Positions 15,784-24,562 of a stretch of 37,500 nucleotides of DNA are shown here, one piece after another. Under the pieces are notes generated by a model. The model searched no databases. It was not told the DNA's origin and worked only from the letters and a program-made list of their open reading frames with translations. Numbering within the stretch: the stretch's first letter is position 1; each line of letters begins with the position of its first letter. Origin of the DNA: Ruegeria lacuscaerulensis ITI-1157 (GTDB lineage: Bacteria; Pseudomonadota; Alphaproteobacteria; Rhodobacterales; Rhodobacteraceae); NCBI GenBank assembly GCA_000161775.1, contig GG704596.1:850539-888038 (forward strand), written 5' to 3'. A program made the translations under genes and the position numbers.

Positions 15784-17612
15784 TTGGTGTTTCTTTCCTT
15801 GATGGCAGCCTCGTAGGCTGCGCGTTTTTCATTCACTTCGGGGCGGGTGCTGACCTCGGGTACCGCCACTTCCCACCACGTGCCGCCATATTCGGTCGAG
15901 GGGTACGGGTCGGTGTCGATGACGATCACATAGGGACCTTTTATGTCGCCGCGTTTGGCTAGCGCCCCTTCCAGCTCGGCGATCGAGCCGACCTTGACCG
16001 AGGTCGCCCCCATCGCCGCCGCGTGGGCCGCAAAGTCGATGGCCGAGGGCGTCTCGTGCACCGCATGGTCCAGCAGGTTGTTGAACTCGGCCCCGCCGGT
16101 GCCCATCTGCAGCCGGTTGATGCAGCCAAAGCCCCGGTTGTCGGTGATTACCACGGTGAAGGGCACGCCCATCATCGCCGCCGTCGCCATTTCCGAGTTG
16201 GCCATCATGTAGGTGCCGTCCCCGGTGAAACAGATCACGTCGCGGTCGGGCTGGGCCATCTTGATGCCCATGGCGCCGGCGATCTCGTAGCCCATGCAGC
16301 TGAAGCCGTATTCCATGTGATAGGCCCCCGGACGCGGCGCCTTCCACAGCTTGTGCAACTCGCCCGGCATGGTGCCGGCGGCGCACATCACCACCGTGTC
16401 GTCATGTGCCGCGCGCTGCACCGCGCCCACCACCTGCATGTCGGTGGGCAGCGCGTTGGCGTCGCCCGGCGCATCGGTCAGCGCATCGACCTTGGCAAAC
16501 CACTCGGCCTTGAGCGTGTCGGGAACCGGGTCGGCACGATAGCCCTGCAGGGCTGCGCCCAGTTCCTCGATCCCGACCCGCGCATCGGCCAGCAGCGGCA
16601 TCGCGCCGTGTTTCGCGGCGTCATAGGCGGCGGTGTTCAGGCAGACCATCTTGCGCTCGGGGTTGGAAAACAGCCCCCAGGACCCGGTGGTGAAATCCTG
16701 AAACCGCGTGCCGATGCCCAGGATCAGATCCGCCTCGGCGCAGACGGTGTTGGCGGGCTCACCCCCGGTCACGCCGACCGGACCCAGGTTCAGCGGGTGA
16801 TCCCAGGCCAGGGCCGATTTGCCGGCCTGCGTCTCGGCCACGGGGATGTTGTGGGTCTCGGCAAAGGCCTGCAGCGCGTCGGTCGCGCCGGAATAATGGA
16901 CACCACCGCCGGCCACGATGATCGGACGTTTGGCCGACCGGATGGCCTCGGCCGCGCGGGCCAGTTCGCCCTCGTCCGGGCGGATGCGGCGCTGATGCCA
17001 GATGCGCGGCTCGAAGAAACTGAGCGGATAGTCATAGGCCTCGGCCTGCACGTCCTGGCAAAAGCCCAGGGTCACCGGTCCGCAATCGGCCGGGTCGGTC
17101 ATGGTGCGGAAGGCGCGCGGCAGGGCGGTCAGAAGATGTTCGGGCCGGGTGATCCGGTCGAAATAGCGGCTGACCGGGCGGAAACAGTCATTGGCGCTGA
17201 CGGTGCCGTCGGTGAAATCCTCGATCTGTTGCAGAACGGGGTCAGGGCCACGGCTGGCGAAGACGTCGCCGGGCAACAGCAGCACCGGCAGACGGTTCAC
17301 ATGGGCCAGCGCGGCGGCGGTGACCATGTTGGTCGCCCCCGGCCCGATCGACGAGGTGACTGCCATGGCCCGGCTGCGCCGCATCTGCTTGGCATAGGCG
17401 ATCGCGCAATGGGCCATGGTCTGTTCATTGTGACCGCGATAGGTGGGCAGGCTGTCGCGCACACCGTGCAGCGCCTCGCCCAGACCGGCCACGTTGCCAT
17501 GGCCGAAAATCGCCCAGACACCGGCGATGAAGGGCTCGCCGTTCTCGTTCATCTGCGCGCCAAGGTAACGCACCAAGGCCTGCGCCGCGGTCAGTCGGAT
17601 TGTCTTGCTCAT
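15780..17612 (-). CDS. iolD: 3D-(3,5/4)-trihydroxycyclohexane-1,2-dione acylhydrolase (IolD)
   Basis: A 610-aa thiamine-diphosphate enzyme that hydrolyses the ring dione to 5-deoxy-glucuronate. The N-terminal domain carries the catalytic-Glu region YRGHNEQTMAH. The C-terminal ThDP-Mg site is GDGTYMM followed about 27 residues later by NRGFGCIN. I chose the ATG at 17612; an adjacent ATG at 17615 is equally possible, and AAGGG lies upstream of both. It is the first gene of the unit iolD-iolE-dioxygenase-iolB-SDR-VOC, with a degenerate copy of the LacI operator 30 bases upstream. Confidence 0.95.
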   Translation of the reverse strand: MSKTIRLTAAQALVRYLGAQMNENGEPFIAGVWAIFGHGNVAGLGEALHGVRDSLPTYRGHNEQTMAHCAIAYAKQMRRSRAMAVTSSIGPGATNMVTAAALAHVNRLPVLLLPGDVFASRGPDPVLQQIEDFTDGTVSANDCFRPVSRYFDRITRPEHLLTALPRAFRTMTDPADCGPVTLGFCQDVQAEAYDYPLSFFEPRIWHQRRIRPDEGELARAAEAIRSAKRPIIVAGGGVHYSGATDALQAFAETHNIPVAETQAGKSALAWDHPLNLGPVGVTGGEPANTVCAEADLILGIGTRFQDFTTGSWGLFSNPERKMVCLNTAAYDAAKHGAMPLLADARVGIEELGAALQGYRADPVPDTLKAEWFAKVDALTDAPGDANALPTDMQVVGAVQRAAHDDTVVMCAAGTMPGELHKLWKAPRPGAYHMEYGFSCMGYEIAGAMGIKMAQPDRDVICFTGDGTYMMANSEMATAAMMGVPFTVVITDNRGFGCINRLQMGTGGAEFNNLLDHAVHETPSAIDFAAHAAAMGATSVKVGSIAELEGALAKRGDIKGPYVIVIDTDPYPSTEYGGTWWEVAVPEVSTRPEVNEKRAAYEAAIKERNTK

Positions 17613-17641
17613 CATGATCCCTTTCAGAACGAGGCCGCTGT

Positions 17642-17657
17642 GGGCAATCCGTTGCAA
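17642..17657. promoter_or_regulatory. Degenerate LacI-type operator upstream of iolD
   Basis: Read on the minus strand, TTGCAACGGATTGCCC matches the locus consensus at 12 of 16 positions, with one half-site (TTGCAAC) intact. It lies 30 bases upstream of the iolD start, where a repressor would block transcription. It is the weakest of the five sites. Confidence 0.5.
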
Positions 17658-17733
17658 TCATTCTGTCGTGAAAGGATCCGACACGCCCACCACCCAGACC
17701 GGGTGGCCCGGCCTGCCGGACCCTGGTGATATT

Positions 17734-17758
17734 GGTGCCCCGCACGATACGGGACACC
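17734..17758 (-). terminator. Stem-loop after the transporter ATPase gene
   Basis: Arms GGTGCCCCG and CGGGACACC pair at 8 of 9 positions around a 7-base loop, 13 bases past the ATPase stop on the minus strand. No T-run follows, so it may be a weak terminator or an mRNA 3'-end stabiliser before the iolD promoter. Confidence 0.35.
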
Positions 17759-17770
17759 GGGGAGAAACCT

Positions 17771-18592
17771 TCAGACGGTACCGCCCAGCGACCCTTCCAG
17801 CTCGGCCATCTCCTGCCCGCCGGCCATCATGTCCTGCAGCTCTTCGGGCGAGATCTCACCGCGCCGGGCGGTGCCCAGCGTCTTGCCCCGGTTCAGAACC
17901 GTGAACCGGTCGCCCACGGCCATCGCGTGCCGGACGTTGTGGCTGATGAAGACCACGCCGATGCCCTGACGGCGCACCCGATCGATGGTGGCCAGCACGT
18001 TCGAAGTCTGCCGCACGCCCAGCGCCGAGGTCGGTTCGTCCAGGATCAGGATCTTGGCGCCGAAATAGACCGCGCGAGCAATCGCCACGGTCTGACGCTC
18101 ACCCCCCGACAGGGTGCCTACCGCCTGATCGGGGCCGCGCAGGTTGATGCCCATCTTGCGCATCTCTTCCATGCAGACCTGGTTGGCGTGATCGATGTCG
18201 AACCGTTTCAACAGGCCCTTCCCCTTGGTCGGCTCGCGCCCCATGAAGAAATTGCGCGTGACGCTCATCAGCGGGATCATCGCCAGGTCCTGGAACACGG
18301 TGGCGATGCCTGCCTCCATCGCGTCGCGGGGCGTGTCGAAGGACATCGGCTGACCTTCGAAATAGATCTCGCCCTTGGTGGGTTTGTGCACGCCCGACAT
18401 CGTCTTGATGAAGGTCGATTTGCCCGCCCCGTTGTCACCCAGCAAGCAGTGGCATTCACCCGGCTTGACGTCGAAGCTGACGCCCGCCAGCGCGATGATA
18501 TTGCCGAAATGCTTTTCGATCTCTTTCATTTCGACGATCGGGGCCACGTCCTTGACCGCGTCGCCGTGATGGAACTTGGTATCTTCGGTCAT
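17771..18592 (-). CDS. Sugar (inositol-type) ABC transporter ATP-binding protein
   Basis: A 273-aa single-domain ABC ATPase. Walker [10 protein letters not shown] is at residues 52-60, the signature LSGGERQ at 161-167 and Walker [11 protein letters not shown] at 181-190. It would energise import through the permease encoded one base upstream. Most CUT2 sugar ATPases carry two fused nucleotide-binding domains; this one has a single domain, as in the Frc-type systems. Flanked by iolG and iolD, the substrate is most likely myo-inositol. Confidence 0.9.
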   Translation of the reverse strand: MTEDTKFHHGDAVKDVAPIVEMKEIEKHFGNIIALAGVSFDVKPGECHCLLGDNGAGKSTFIKTMSGVHKPTKGEIYFEGQPMSFDTPRDAMEAGIATVFQDLAMIPLMSVTRNFFMGREPTKGKGLLKRFDIDHANQVCMEEMRKMGINLRGPDQAVGTLSGGERQTVAIARAVYFGAKILILDEPTSALGVRQTSNVLATIDRVRRQGIGVVFISHNVRHAMAVGDRFTVLNRGKTLGTARRGEISPEELQDMMAGGQEMAELEGSLGGTV

Positions 18593-18593
18593 G

Positions 18594-19700
18594 TCAGCGC
18601 TCCCCGGTTACGCGTTTGCGGATCGCGTTGTTGAACAGAACGGCGATCAGCAGCATCGCCCCCAGGAACACCTGGAACCAGTCCTGGTCGAAGTCGGTAT
18701 AGGTCAGGCCGATGACCACCATGCCGAAGATGATCGAGCCAAAGAACGCCCCGATCGCCGAGCCATAGCCGCCGGTCAGCAGACAGCCGCCGATCACCGC
18801 GGCGATGATCGCCTCGAATTCCTTCTGGAAGCCGCGCCGCGCATCGGTCGATCCGGCATCCATCACAGTGATGATTGCAACAAGCGCCGCACAGCAAGCC
18901 GTCAGCATGAACAGCGAAATCTTGACCCGGTTGACCGGAACGCCCGAATTTGACGCCGCGACCTTGTCGCCGCCGGAGGCAAAAATCCAGTTGCCCGCCG
19001 GCGTGCGCAGCAGAACGTAGGTTGCGGCAAGCGTGATGGCGATGAACCACAGGATTTCGACGGGTATGCCCGGAACCTTGGGCGCGCCATTCTTGAAGGT
19101 CTCGACCACGCCCAGTTCGGCCAGCCAGGCAAACAGGCCTCCGAAAGCCTCGCCCGAGAAGACGGGCGCCAACCAGTCATTTTCGACCTGGTCCCGTACT
19201 CCGCGCAACTGGGTCGAGCCGCCAGTTGCCATTTTCAACCCGACCAGCGACAGCCCGCGCAGGATGAACAGGAAGGCAAGCGTGACGATGAAGGACGGCA
19301 ACCCCGACCGGATCACGATGTTGCCGTTGATGGCCCCCACGGCGGCCGCGAAGGCGAACGTCATCGGGATGGAAAGGACAAGGGGCAGTTGCCACGTCAC
19401 GACGCAGACGCCAAAAAACAATCCTGAAAAGGCGACCATCGACCCGATGGACAGGTCAAATTCCCCCCCGATCATCAGCAGGGCCGCGCCAATCGCCAAA
19501 ATGCCCAGTTGCGCCGCAGGGGTCATGAAGTTCATGACGCCCGAAAGCGTGAACATCGCAGGATCGGCCGTGATGAGGAAGAAGATGCAGACCAGGATCG
19601 CCCCCGCGATCGCCCCCAGCTCGGGCCGCTTCATCAACTTCGCCAGAAAGGATTCCTGCTTGATCCGTTCATCTACAGAGACTTGAGCGGATTCGGTCAT
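18594..19700 (-). CDS. Sugar (inositol-type) ABC transporter permease
   Basis: A 368-aa polytopic membrane protein of the CUT2 (RbsC-like) permease family. Around ten hydrophobic segments can be seen, beginning near residue 30 ([14 protein letters not shown]). The family motif [16 protein letters not shown] and the cytoplasmic-loop region [18 protein letters not shown] occur at the expected places. The start has GGGAGGAAAAC upstream. It is separated by 62 bases, containing a strong stem-loop, from the binding-protein gene, and the ATPase gene starts 1 base after its stop. Confidence 0.9.
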   Translation of the reverse strand: MTESAQVSVDERIKQESFLAKLMKRPELGAIAGAILVCIFFLITADPAMFTLSGVMNFMTPAAQLGILAIGAALLMIGGEFDLSIGSMVAFSGLFFGVCVVTWQLPLVLSIPMTFAFAAAVGAINGNIVIRSGLPSFIVTLAFLFILRGLSLVGLKMATGGSTQLRGVRDQVENDWLAPVFSGEAFGGLFAWLAELGVVETFKNGAPKVPGIPVEILWFIAITLAATYVLLRTPAGNWIFASGGDKVAASNSGVPVNRVKISLFMLTACCAALVAIITVMDAGSTDARRGFQKEFEAIIAAVIGGCLLTGGYGSAIGAFFGSIIFGMVVIGLTYTDFDQDWFQVFLGAMLLIAVLFNNAIRKRVTGER

Positions 19701-19719
19701 GTTTTCCTCCCGTGTGGCT

Positions 19720-19743
19720 GGGACGGCGCCAGCGCGCCGCCCC
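19720..19743 (-). promoter_or_regulatory. Stem-loop between binding-protein and permease genes
   Basis: A 10-bp stem (one G-U pair in the minus-strand RNA) with a 4-base loop sits just after the binding-protein stop. There is no T-run, so it looks like the usual mRNA-stabilising hairpin that raises binding-protein level over permease, not a full terminator. Confidence 0.6.
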
Positions 19744-19762
19744 GATGCTCAGACTGCCGGTA

Positions 19763-20683
19763 TCAGCGGATGCCCTGGGCGGACAGCTCGATGACCTGGG
19801 CAGCCTTGTCGGCCGTGATCAGGTTCGGACCCGAAGGCACGTTGCCGCCCGGCATCAGGCCGTACTTGGCATTCAGCGCCATGAAAACGACGGGCAGATA
19901 GCCCTGCAGATATTGCTGCTGGTCCACTGCAAAAGCCGCGTCGCCATCGACGATCGACTGCAGGAAGTTGGCCGACAGGTCGAACGAGGCCACGTTCACA
20001 TCACGGCCCGAAGCCTTGACGGCCGCCACTGACGGCTCGCCCGCCGAGCTCGCACCCAAGGCCATAACGGTGTCGATGCTCTCGTCCGAAGCCAGCGCGG
20101 CCGACACTTTCGATTCGATCTCGGAGGGGTCATTCGAAGTGGGCAGGACGGTCACCTTCCCGCCGAATCCTTCTTCGAAACCGGCGCAACGCTGGTCGAG
20201 CGACACGTTGCCCACTTCGTGGTTCACGCAGATCGCATTCTTTCCGCCCATTTCGGCGAGCTTGGCGCCAGCGGCCTTGCCCGCGTCGAACTCATCCTGA
20301 CCCACATGCAGCAGAACACCCAGTTCGGCCGCCACGTCCGAGCCCGAGTTCATCGAGATCACCGGGATACCCGCGGCAACCGCGCGTTCGATCGAGGGGC
20401 CGAGCGCGTCGGCATCCGGGATCGAGACGATCAGCCCGTCAGGCTCCTGGTTCACGGCGGCATCGATCAGCTGCGACATGGCAACCATGTCGAAGGTTTC
20501 AGGCGCCCGGTATTCGACGTTCACGCCGGCATCCTTGCCGGCCTGCTCGACCCCGTTCTTGACGACGTTCCAGAACGCGTCATTCGCCTGACCGTGCGAC
20601 ACGACCACGATTTCCTGCGCAAAGGCCGGTGCGGCCATCGCCAGCGCACCGGCAGCCAGCGCCCCCTTGATGAATTTGTTCAT
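19763..20683 (-). CDS. Sugar (inositol-type) ABC transporter substrate-binding protein
   Basis: A 306-aa periplasmic binding protein of the ribose-binding (PBP1) class. The signal peptide spans residues 1-22 (MNKFIKGALAAG..., cleavage after AFA before QEI). Mature motifs include HGQANDAFW, PDGLIVSIPDADA and ISMNSGSD, closely like inositol-binding proteins such as Caulobacter IbpA. I chose the ATG at 20683 (GGGAGGAAACGTA upstream). Location after iolG and before the permease and ATPase supports myo-inositol uptake. An operator-like site lies about 130 bases upstream, inside the end of iolG. Confidence 0.9.
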   Translation of the reverse strand: MNKFIKGALAAGALAMAAPAFAQEIVVVSHGQANDAFWNVVKNGVEQAGKDAGVNVEYRAPETFDMVAMSQLIDAAVNQEPDGLIVSIPDADALGPSIERAVAAGIPVISMNSGSDVAAELGVLLHVGQDEFDAGKAAGAKLAEMGGKNAICVNHEVGNVSLDQRCAGFEEGFGGKVTVLPTSNDPSEIESKVSAALASDESIDTVMALGASSAGEPSVAAVKASGRDVNVASFDLSANFLQSIVDGDAAFAVDQQQYLQGYLPVVFMALNAKYGLMPGGNVPSGPNLITADKAAQVIELSAQGIR

Positions 20684-20806
20684 TACGTTTCCTCCCACTA
20701 GGACAGATCAGTTTCTTGTCCGGGTCTCAGGACCCATTCATTCGGCTGCGCCGAATCTCTGCCGCCCCGTTGCGTGACGGGACCGTTTCAGTTTCCGCAT
20801 TCAGCG

Positions 20807-21820
20807 TCATTTTGCAACCGGTTTCAAAATTTCCGCCAGTCTCACCGGTGCGCCGGTCTGCGCCGATCGGGTCGCGGCCTCGGCCATCGCCAGCGCGGCA
20901 ACGCCGTCTTCCAAGGTGACCGGCACCTGGGTTCCCGCGGTGATCGCGGTCACGAACGCATCCCATTCCGCGCGGTAGGCCGCCATGTAGCGTTCCAGAA
21001 AGAAATAGGTCGGTTTGGCGCTGATGACGCCATCGGCGGTGGATTTGACGACCGTGTGTTCCAGCACGTTCTGCGCCTGCAACAATCCTCCCGAGCCCAG
21101 AATCTCGACCCGCTGATCATAACCATAGACCGCTCGGCGCGAGTTCTTGATCACCGCAATCCGTCCATCCGCATAGGTCATGGTGACGACTGCGGTATCG
21201 ACATCGCCGGCCGCGGCAATCGCAGGGTCGACAACCGAGGTTCCGACCGCCGAGATCGTCTCGGGTGGGACACCCATGAGGAAATTCGACAGGTCAAAAT
21301 CATGAATCATCATATCGCGGTACAGACCGCCAGAGACCTTGACATAGCTGACCGGCGGCGGCGCCGGATCGAAGGAGGTCACTGCCAACAGCTCGGGCGC
21401 GCCGATCTCGCCCTCTTTCAACGACGCCTGGAGGGTTGCGAAATTCGGATCGAACCGGCGGTTGAAGCCGACCATCACAGGCTGACCATTTCGCGCAACC
21501 GTCTGCTGGCATGCCATTGCGCGTTCAAGATTCAGGTCCACGGGTTTTTCGCAAAGAACCGCCTTGCCCGCCGCCGTCGCTGCTTCGATCAGATCCGAGT
21601 GCGTGTCTGTTGGCGTAGCGATCAGAACGGCGTCGATCTGCGGGTCGTTGATGATGTCCTCAGACGACCGCACCTGCGCGCCAAATGCCGCGCCAAGTTT
21701 CTCTGCATTGGCAACGAGAGCGTCCGACACCGCTTCCAGACGGCTTCCCGGGTGGCCGGAAATGGTTTGCGCATGCACGCTCCCGATGCGACCTGCGCCA
21801 AGCAACCCGACTCTAAGCAT
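20807..21820 (-). CDS. iolG: Inositol 2-dehydrogenase (IolG), Gfo/Idh/MocA family
   Basis: A 337-aa NAD-dependent dehydrogenase expected to oxidise myo-inositol to scyllo-inosose. The Rossmann motif is VGLLGAGRIGSVHA at the N-terminus, then LIATPTDTHSD and the CEKPVDL motif. The catalytic Asp/His occur in GGLYRDMMIHDFD, typical of IolG. I chose the ATG at 21820 because GGGAGGTG lies just upstream; the longer frame to 21916 would cover the operator. It is the first gene of the minus-strand iol supercluster, followed by the transporter. Of the three family members in this window it is the best IolG candidate. Confidence 0.9.
   Translation of the reverse strand: MLRVGLLGAGRIGSVHAQTISGHPGSRLEAVSDALVANAEKLGAAFGAQVRSSEDIINDPQIDAVLIATPTDTHSDLIEAATAAGKAVLCEKPVDLNLERAMACQQTVARNGQPVMVGFNRRFDPNFATLQASLKEGEIGAPELLAVTSFDPAPPPVSYVKVSGGLYRDMMIHDFDLSNFLMGVPPETISAVGTSVVDPAIAAAGDVDTAVVTMTYADGRIAVIKNSRRAVYGYDQRVEILGSGGLLQAQNVLEHTVVKSTADGVISAKPTYFFLERYMAAYRAEWDAFVTAITAGTQVPVTLEDGVAALAMAEAATRSAQTGAPVRLAEILKPVAK
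20812..20827. promoter_or_regulatory. LacI-type operator overlapping the 3' end of iolG
   Basis: TTGCAACCGGTTTCAA matches the consensus at 15 of 16 positions. It is also the coding sequence for the last residues (LKPVAK) of IolG. Its place about 130 bases upstream of the binding-protein start suggests a separate promoter for the transporter genes. Confidence 0.65.
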
Positions 21821-21862
21821 CAACACCTCCCCACAGTATTCTCGGCGGGAGCATGTTCTTTT

Positions 21863-21878
21863 TTGCAACCGGTTGCAA
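21863..21878. promoter_or_regulatory. LacI-type operator, perfect 16-bp palindrome upstream of iolG
   Basis: TTGCAACCGGTTGCAA, identical to the site at 8757, lies 42 bases upstream of the iolG start. It presumably allows repression of iolG and the genes that follow. Confidence 0.8.
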
Positions 21879-21906
21879 GATTTATTTTCGCGCGGCTGAA
21901 AACATG

Positions 21907-21935
21907 CCGAATGCATTCGGCACCGGCAGCCGGTG
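21907..21935 (-). terminator. Adjacent palindromes after the frc operon
   Basis: A 14-bp perfect palindrome (CCGAATGCATTCGG) is followed directly by the hairpin CACCGG-CAG-CCGGTG. On the minus strand they come 28 bases after the frcK stop and are followed by CATGTTTT. This is a plausible transcription end for the frc operon before the iolG operator. Confidence 0.4.
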
Positions 21936-21963
21936 CTCAGCAGAAAAGCCCGTGCTGCTGCGA

Positions 21964-22602
21964 TCAGGCCAACACGAGATCACCGCGGCTGGAGTTTTGA
22001 ACCACCCGCCGGGCATTGGGAATATCGTTGGCGAATGCGCGGCGCTCGGCTTCGTCGCTCGGAAGGCCAAGCCCGATCCAACGGTCCAGAAGGCGCGCCT
22101 CGAGCGTGGGCAGGGGCACGTTCAGGAACACGGTCAGCGCCCAAAGATCGCGCAGATCGCACCATCCCGGTTCGTCCAGAAGCAAGTAGTTGCCTTCGAC
22201 GATCACGACACGCTGGTCGCGGGTCACGAAGGAACAGGCCGCGATGGATTTGTCCAGCACGCGGTCGAATTCCGGCACGGCGACCTCGTCTTCGACCTGA
22301 AGTCGGCGCAGCATGGCGTGGAAACCGGGCAAATCAAAGGTTTCCGGAGCCCCCTTTCGAGGCAACAGGCCGAGCGCGGTCAGGATCTGGTTGTCATAGT
22401 GGAAACCATCCATCGACAGCAGCCCGGCCGGAATGCCGCGCCCCTGCAGCGCCCGTTGGGCAAGAGCGGCCACCGTGGATTTCCCCGCGCCCGGCGGCCC
22501 GGCCACAGCGACAAGCTGGCGCGCCTCGCCGCCCGCCAGACCGGCTGCGGCGTCGGCGATCCGCTCGGCCAGCGCCTGCGGCGATGACCCTTCGGCCGTC
22601 AT
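21964..22602 (-). CDS. frcK: FrcK-type P-loop kinase of the fructose ABC operon
   Basis: A 212-aa P-loop protein resembling uridine/pantothenate-type small-molecule kinases. Walker A GPPGAGKST is at residues 35-43, followed by LLSMDGFHYDN and a VIVEGNYLLLDEPGW strand. The same protein type ends the frcBCAK operon of rhizobia, where a kinase role with the sugar transporter is proposed. Its ATG overlaps the frcA stop (ATGA). The actual phosphate acceptor is not known from sequence. Confidence 0.82.
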   Translation of the reverse strand: MTAEGSSPQALAERIADAAAGLAGGEARQLVAVAGPPGAGKSTVAALAQRALQGRGIPAGLLSMDGFHYDNQILTALGLLPRKGAPETFDLPGFHAMLRRLQVEDEVAVPEFDRVLDKSIAACSFVTRDQRVVIVEGNYLLLDEPGWCDLRDLWALTVFLNVPLPTLEARLLDRWIGLGLPSDEAERRAFANDIPNARRVVQNSSRGDLVLA

Positions 22603-23375
22603 GCCGCGCGATCCTGTTCCGGGGGCTCTTTGGCGCCCGTCATGAAGGCCACGGCATCGGACATGGTGTAGTCCTTGGGGTCGATCACGCAGAGCCGCTT
22701 GCCAAGCCGATGCACATGGATGCGGTCGGCCACTTCGAACACATGGGGCATGTTGTGGCTGATCAGAATGATCGGAATGCCACGCGATTTCACGTCCTGG
22801 ATCAGGTCCAGAACCCGCCGGCTTTCCTTGACGCCAAGCGCCGCGGTGGGTTCATCAAGGATGATGACTTTGGACCCGAACGCCGCCGCCCGGGCCACGG
22901 CCACACCCTGACGTTGTCCACCCGACAGGGTTTCGACCGCCTGATTGATGTTCTGGATCGTCATCAGCCCCAGTTCGTTCAGCTTGTCCCGCGCGAACTT
23001 CTCCATCGCCGGACGGTCGAGCATCCGGAACACCGAGCCCAACGGCCCCTTGCGCCGGATCTCGCGCCCCATGAACATGTTGTCGGTGATCGACAGGGCG
23101 GGCGACATGGCCAACGTCTGATAGACCGTTTCGATCCCGGCTTCGCGCGCGTCGATGGGCGAGTGGAAATCGACCTTGCGGCCTTCCAGCCAGATCTCGC
23201 CCTCATCCGGGGCGACGGCACCGGAAACCGCCTTGATCAAGGTCGATTTTCCCGCCCCGTTGTCGCCGATCACGGCCAGGATCTCGCCCGGCATCAGGTC
23301 GAAATCGCAATGATCCAACGCCGTGACCCTGCCATAGCGTTTGACCAGATTGCGCCCTTTGAGAATGGGTTCCAT
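22599..23375 (-). CDS. frcA: FrcA-type sugar ABC transporter ATP-binding protein
   Basis: A 258-aa single-domain ABC ATPase. Walker [10 protein letters not shown] is at residues 37-45, the signature LSGGQRQ at about 150-156 and Walker B VIILDEPTAAL at about 170-180. I chose the ATG at 23375, which shares one base with the permease stop and has AAAGGTAG upstream; an in-frame extension toward 23771 only reads antisense to the permease. It forms the energising subunit of the fructose/mannose/ribose-type uptake system. Confidence 0.9.
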   Translation of the reverse strand: MEPILKGRNLVKRYGRVTALDHCDFDLMPGEILAVIGDNGAGKSTLIKAVSGAVAPDEGEIWLEGRKVDFHSPIDAREAGIETVYQTLAMSPALSITDNMFMGREIRRKGPLGSVFRMLDRPAMEKFARDKLNELGLMTIQNINQAVETLSGGQRQGVAVARAAAFGSKVIILDEPTAALGVKESRRVLDLIQDVKSRGIPIILISHNMPHVFEVADRIHVHRLGKRLCVIDPKDYTMSDAVAFMTGAKEPPEQDRAA

Positions 23376-24448
23376 CACGCTGCTACCTTTCTGATCCACT
23401 GGTCCACTGCCACGGCGGCGATGATCAGCATACCGATAAGAAGGAAAGTCCACTGCGCATCCGCGCCCAACAACCGCAGTCCGAGGGTAAACACGCCAAC
23501 GATCAGCGCCCCGAACAACGAGCCCAGGATCGACCCGCGCCCCCCGAACAAGGAAATGCCTCCGATCACGACGGCGGTGATACTTTCGATGTTGGCCAAC
23601 TGCCCCGAGGTGGGCGAGACCGAGCCGATGCGCCCGATCAGCGCCCAGCCGGCAAAGGCACAGATCAACCCCGACAGCATGTAGACCGACATCAGCGTGC
23701 GATGCACATTCACGCCCGACAGCTCGGCGGCCTCGGGGTCGTCGCCCACGGCATAGACATGGCGCCCCCACGCGGTATGCCGCAGCGCATAGGCCAGTAC
23801 CAAGATCAGCACCAGCATGAAGATCACCCCGACCGTGAACACAGCCCCGCCGACATTGAACTTGGCGCCGAACAGCTGAAGGATCGGGGCGTTGGCCTCG
23901 ATTTCCTGCGACCGGATGGTTTCATTCTGTGAATACAGGAAGTTGGCGGCCAGAACGATCTGCCACATGCCCAGCGTCACGATGAAGGGCGGCAGCTTGA
24001 CCCGGCTGACGAGGAATCCATTCACCGCGCCGATGGCGGTCCCGATGGCCAGACCGCACAGGATCGCCACCGCGGGCGGCAGACCATAGCGGAAGGTGAA
24101 CTGGCCCATCACCACCGAGGACATGACCATGATCGCGCCCACGCTCAGGTCGATCCCGGCGGTCAGGATCACCAGGCTCTGGGCGGCGGCCACGATGCCG
24201 ACGATCTGCACTTGCTGCAGGATCAGGGTCAGTGCGAATGGCGAAAAGAACTTGGCGCCCAGCAAGGCGCCAAAAATCAGGATTGCAGCGACCAGAACGA
24301 TCAGCGGCACCAGCGACGGGTTCACATGCAGAAAATGTTGGACCGTCCCCATGAAACCGCGGTGGTGATCTTCGAATTCGGCAACTTGCTCCGGGCTGCC
24401 TTTGGCTGCGGCTTCGAAATCGTCGGACTGTCTCGATGTGTCGGACAT
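23375..24448 (-). CDS. frcC: FrcC-type sugar ABC transporter permease
   Basis: A 357-aa CUT2 permease with an N-terminal hydrophilic stretch of about 45 residues, then around ten membrane segments beginning at SLVPLIVLVAAILIFGALLG. The family motif ILTAGIDLSVGAIMVMSS and the late GGISLFGGRGSILGSLFG are present. I took the ATG at 24448 as start because further in-frame codons upstream lie next to the intergenic hairpin. It lies between the binding-protein and ATPase genes of the frc operon. Confidence 0.9.
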   Translation of the reverse strand: MSDTSRQSDDFEAAAKGSPEQVAEFEDHHRGFMGTVQHFLHVNPSLVPLIVLVAAILIFGALLGAKFFSPFALTLILQQVQIVGIVAAAQSLVILTAGIDLSVGAIMVMSSVVMGQFTFRYGLPPAVAILCGLAIGTAIGAVNGFLVSRVKLPPFIVTLGMWQIVLAANFLYSQNETIRSQEIEANAPILQLFGAKFNVGGAVFTVGVIFMLVLILVLAYALRHTAWGRHVYAVGDDPEAAELSGVNVHRTLMSVYMLSGLICAFAGWALIGRIGSVSPTSGQLANIESITAVVIGGISLFGGRGSILGSLFGALIVGVFTLGLRLLGADAQWTFLLIGMLIIAAVAVDQWIRKVAA

Positions 24449-24524
24449 CAGTGAGGTTCCCCCATGCGTCAAGCTCCCGTCTTGGGGCGACTCTAGCAAA
24501 ATTTCGGGTGAGGTCGTGGTTCAA

Positions 24525-24553
24525 TTCAGGGGCCGCGTGCTGCGGCCCCTGAA
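24525..24553 (-). promoter_or_regulatory. Perfect 12-bp stem-loop after frcB
   Basis: Arms TTCAGGGGCCGC and GCGGCCCCTGAA pair fully around a 5-base loop, 9 bases past the frcB stop. No T-run follows, so it probably protects the frcB message from 3' decay. It has the same position and logic as the hairpin at 19720. Confidence 0.65.
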
Positions 24554-24562
24554 GGGATCAGA

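Noticed and set aside
13561..17729. Two long plus-strand open frames over iolD, iolE and the dioxygenase gene
   Set aside because: They are antisense to clear iol genes. Their composition (His, Gly, Arg, Val rich) is that of a GC-rich reverse frame.
21933..23684. 583-codon plus-strand open frame over frcK and frcA
   Set aside because: It is antisense to two genes with perfect P-loop motifs.
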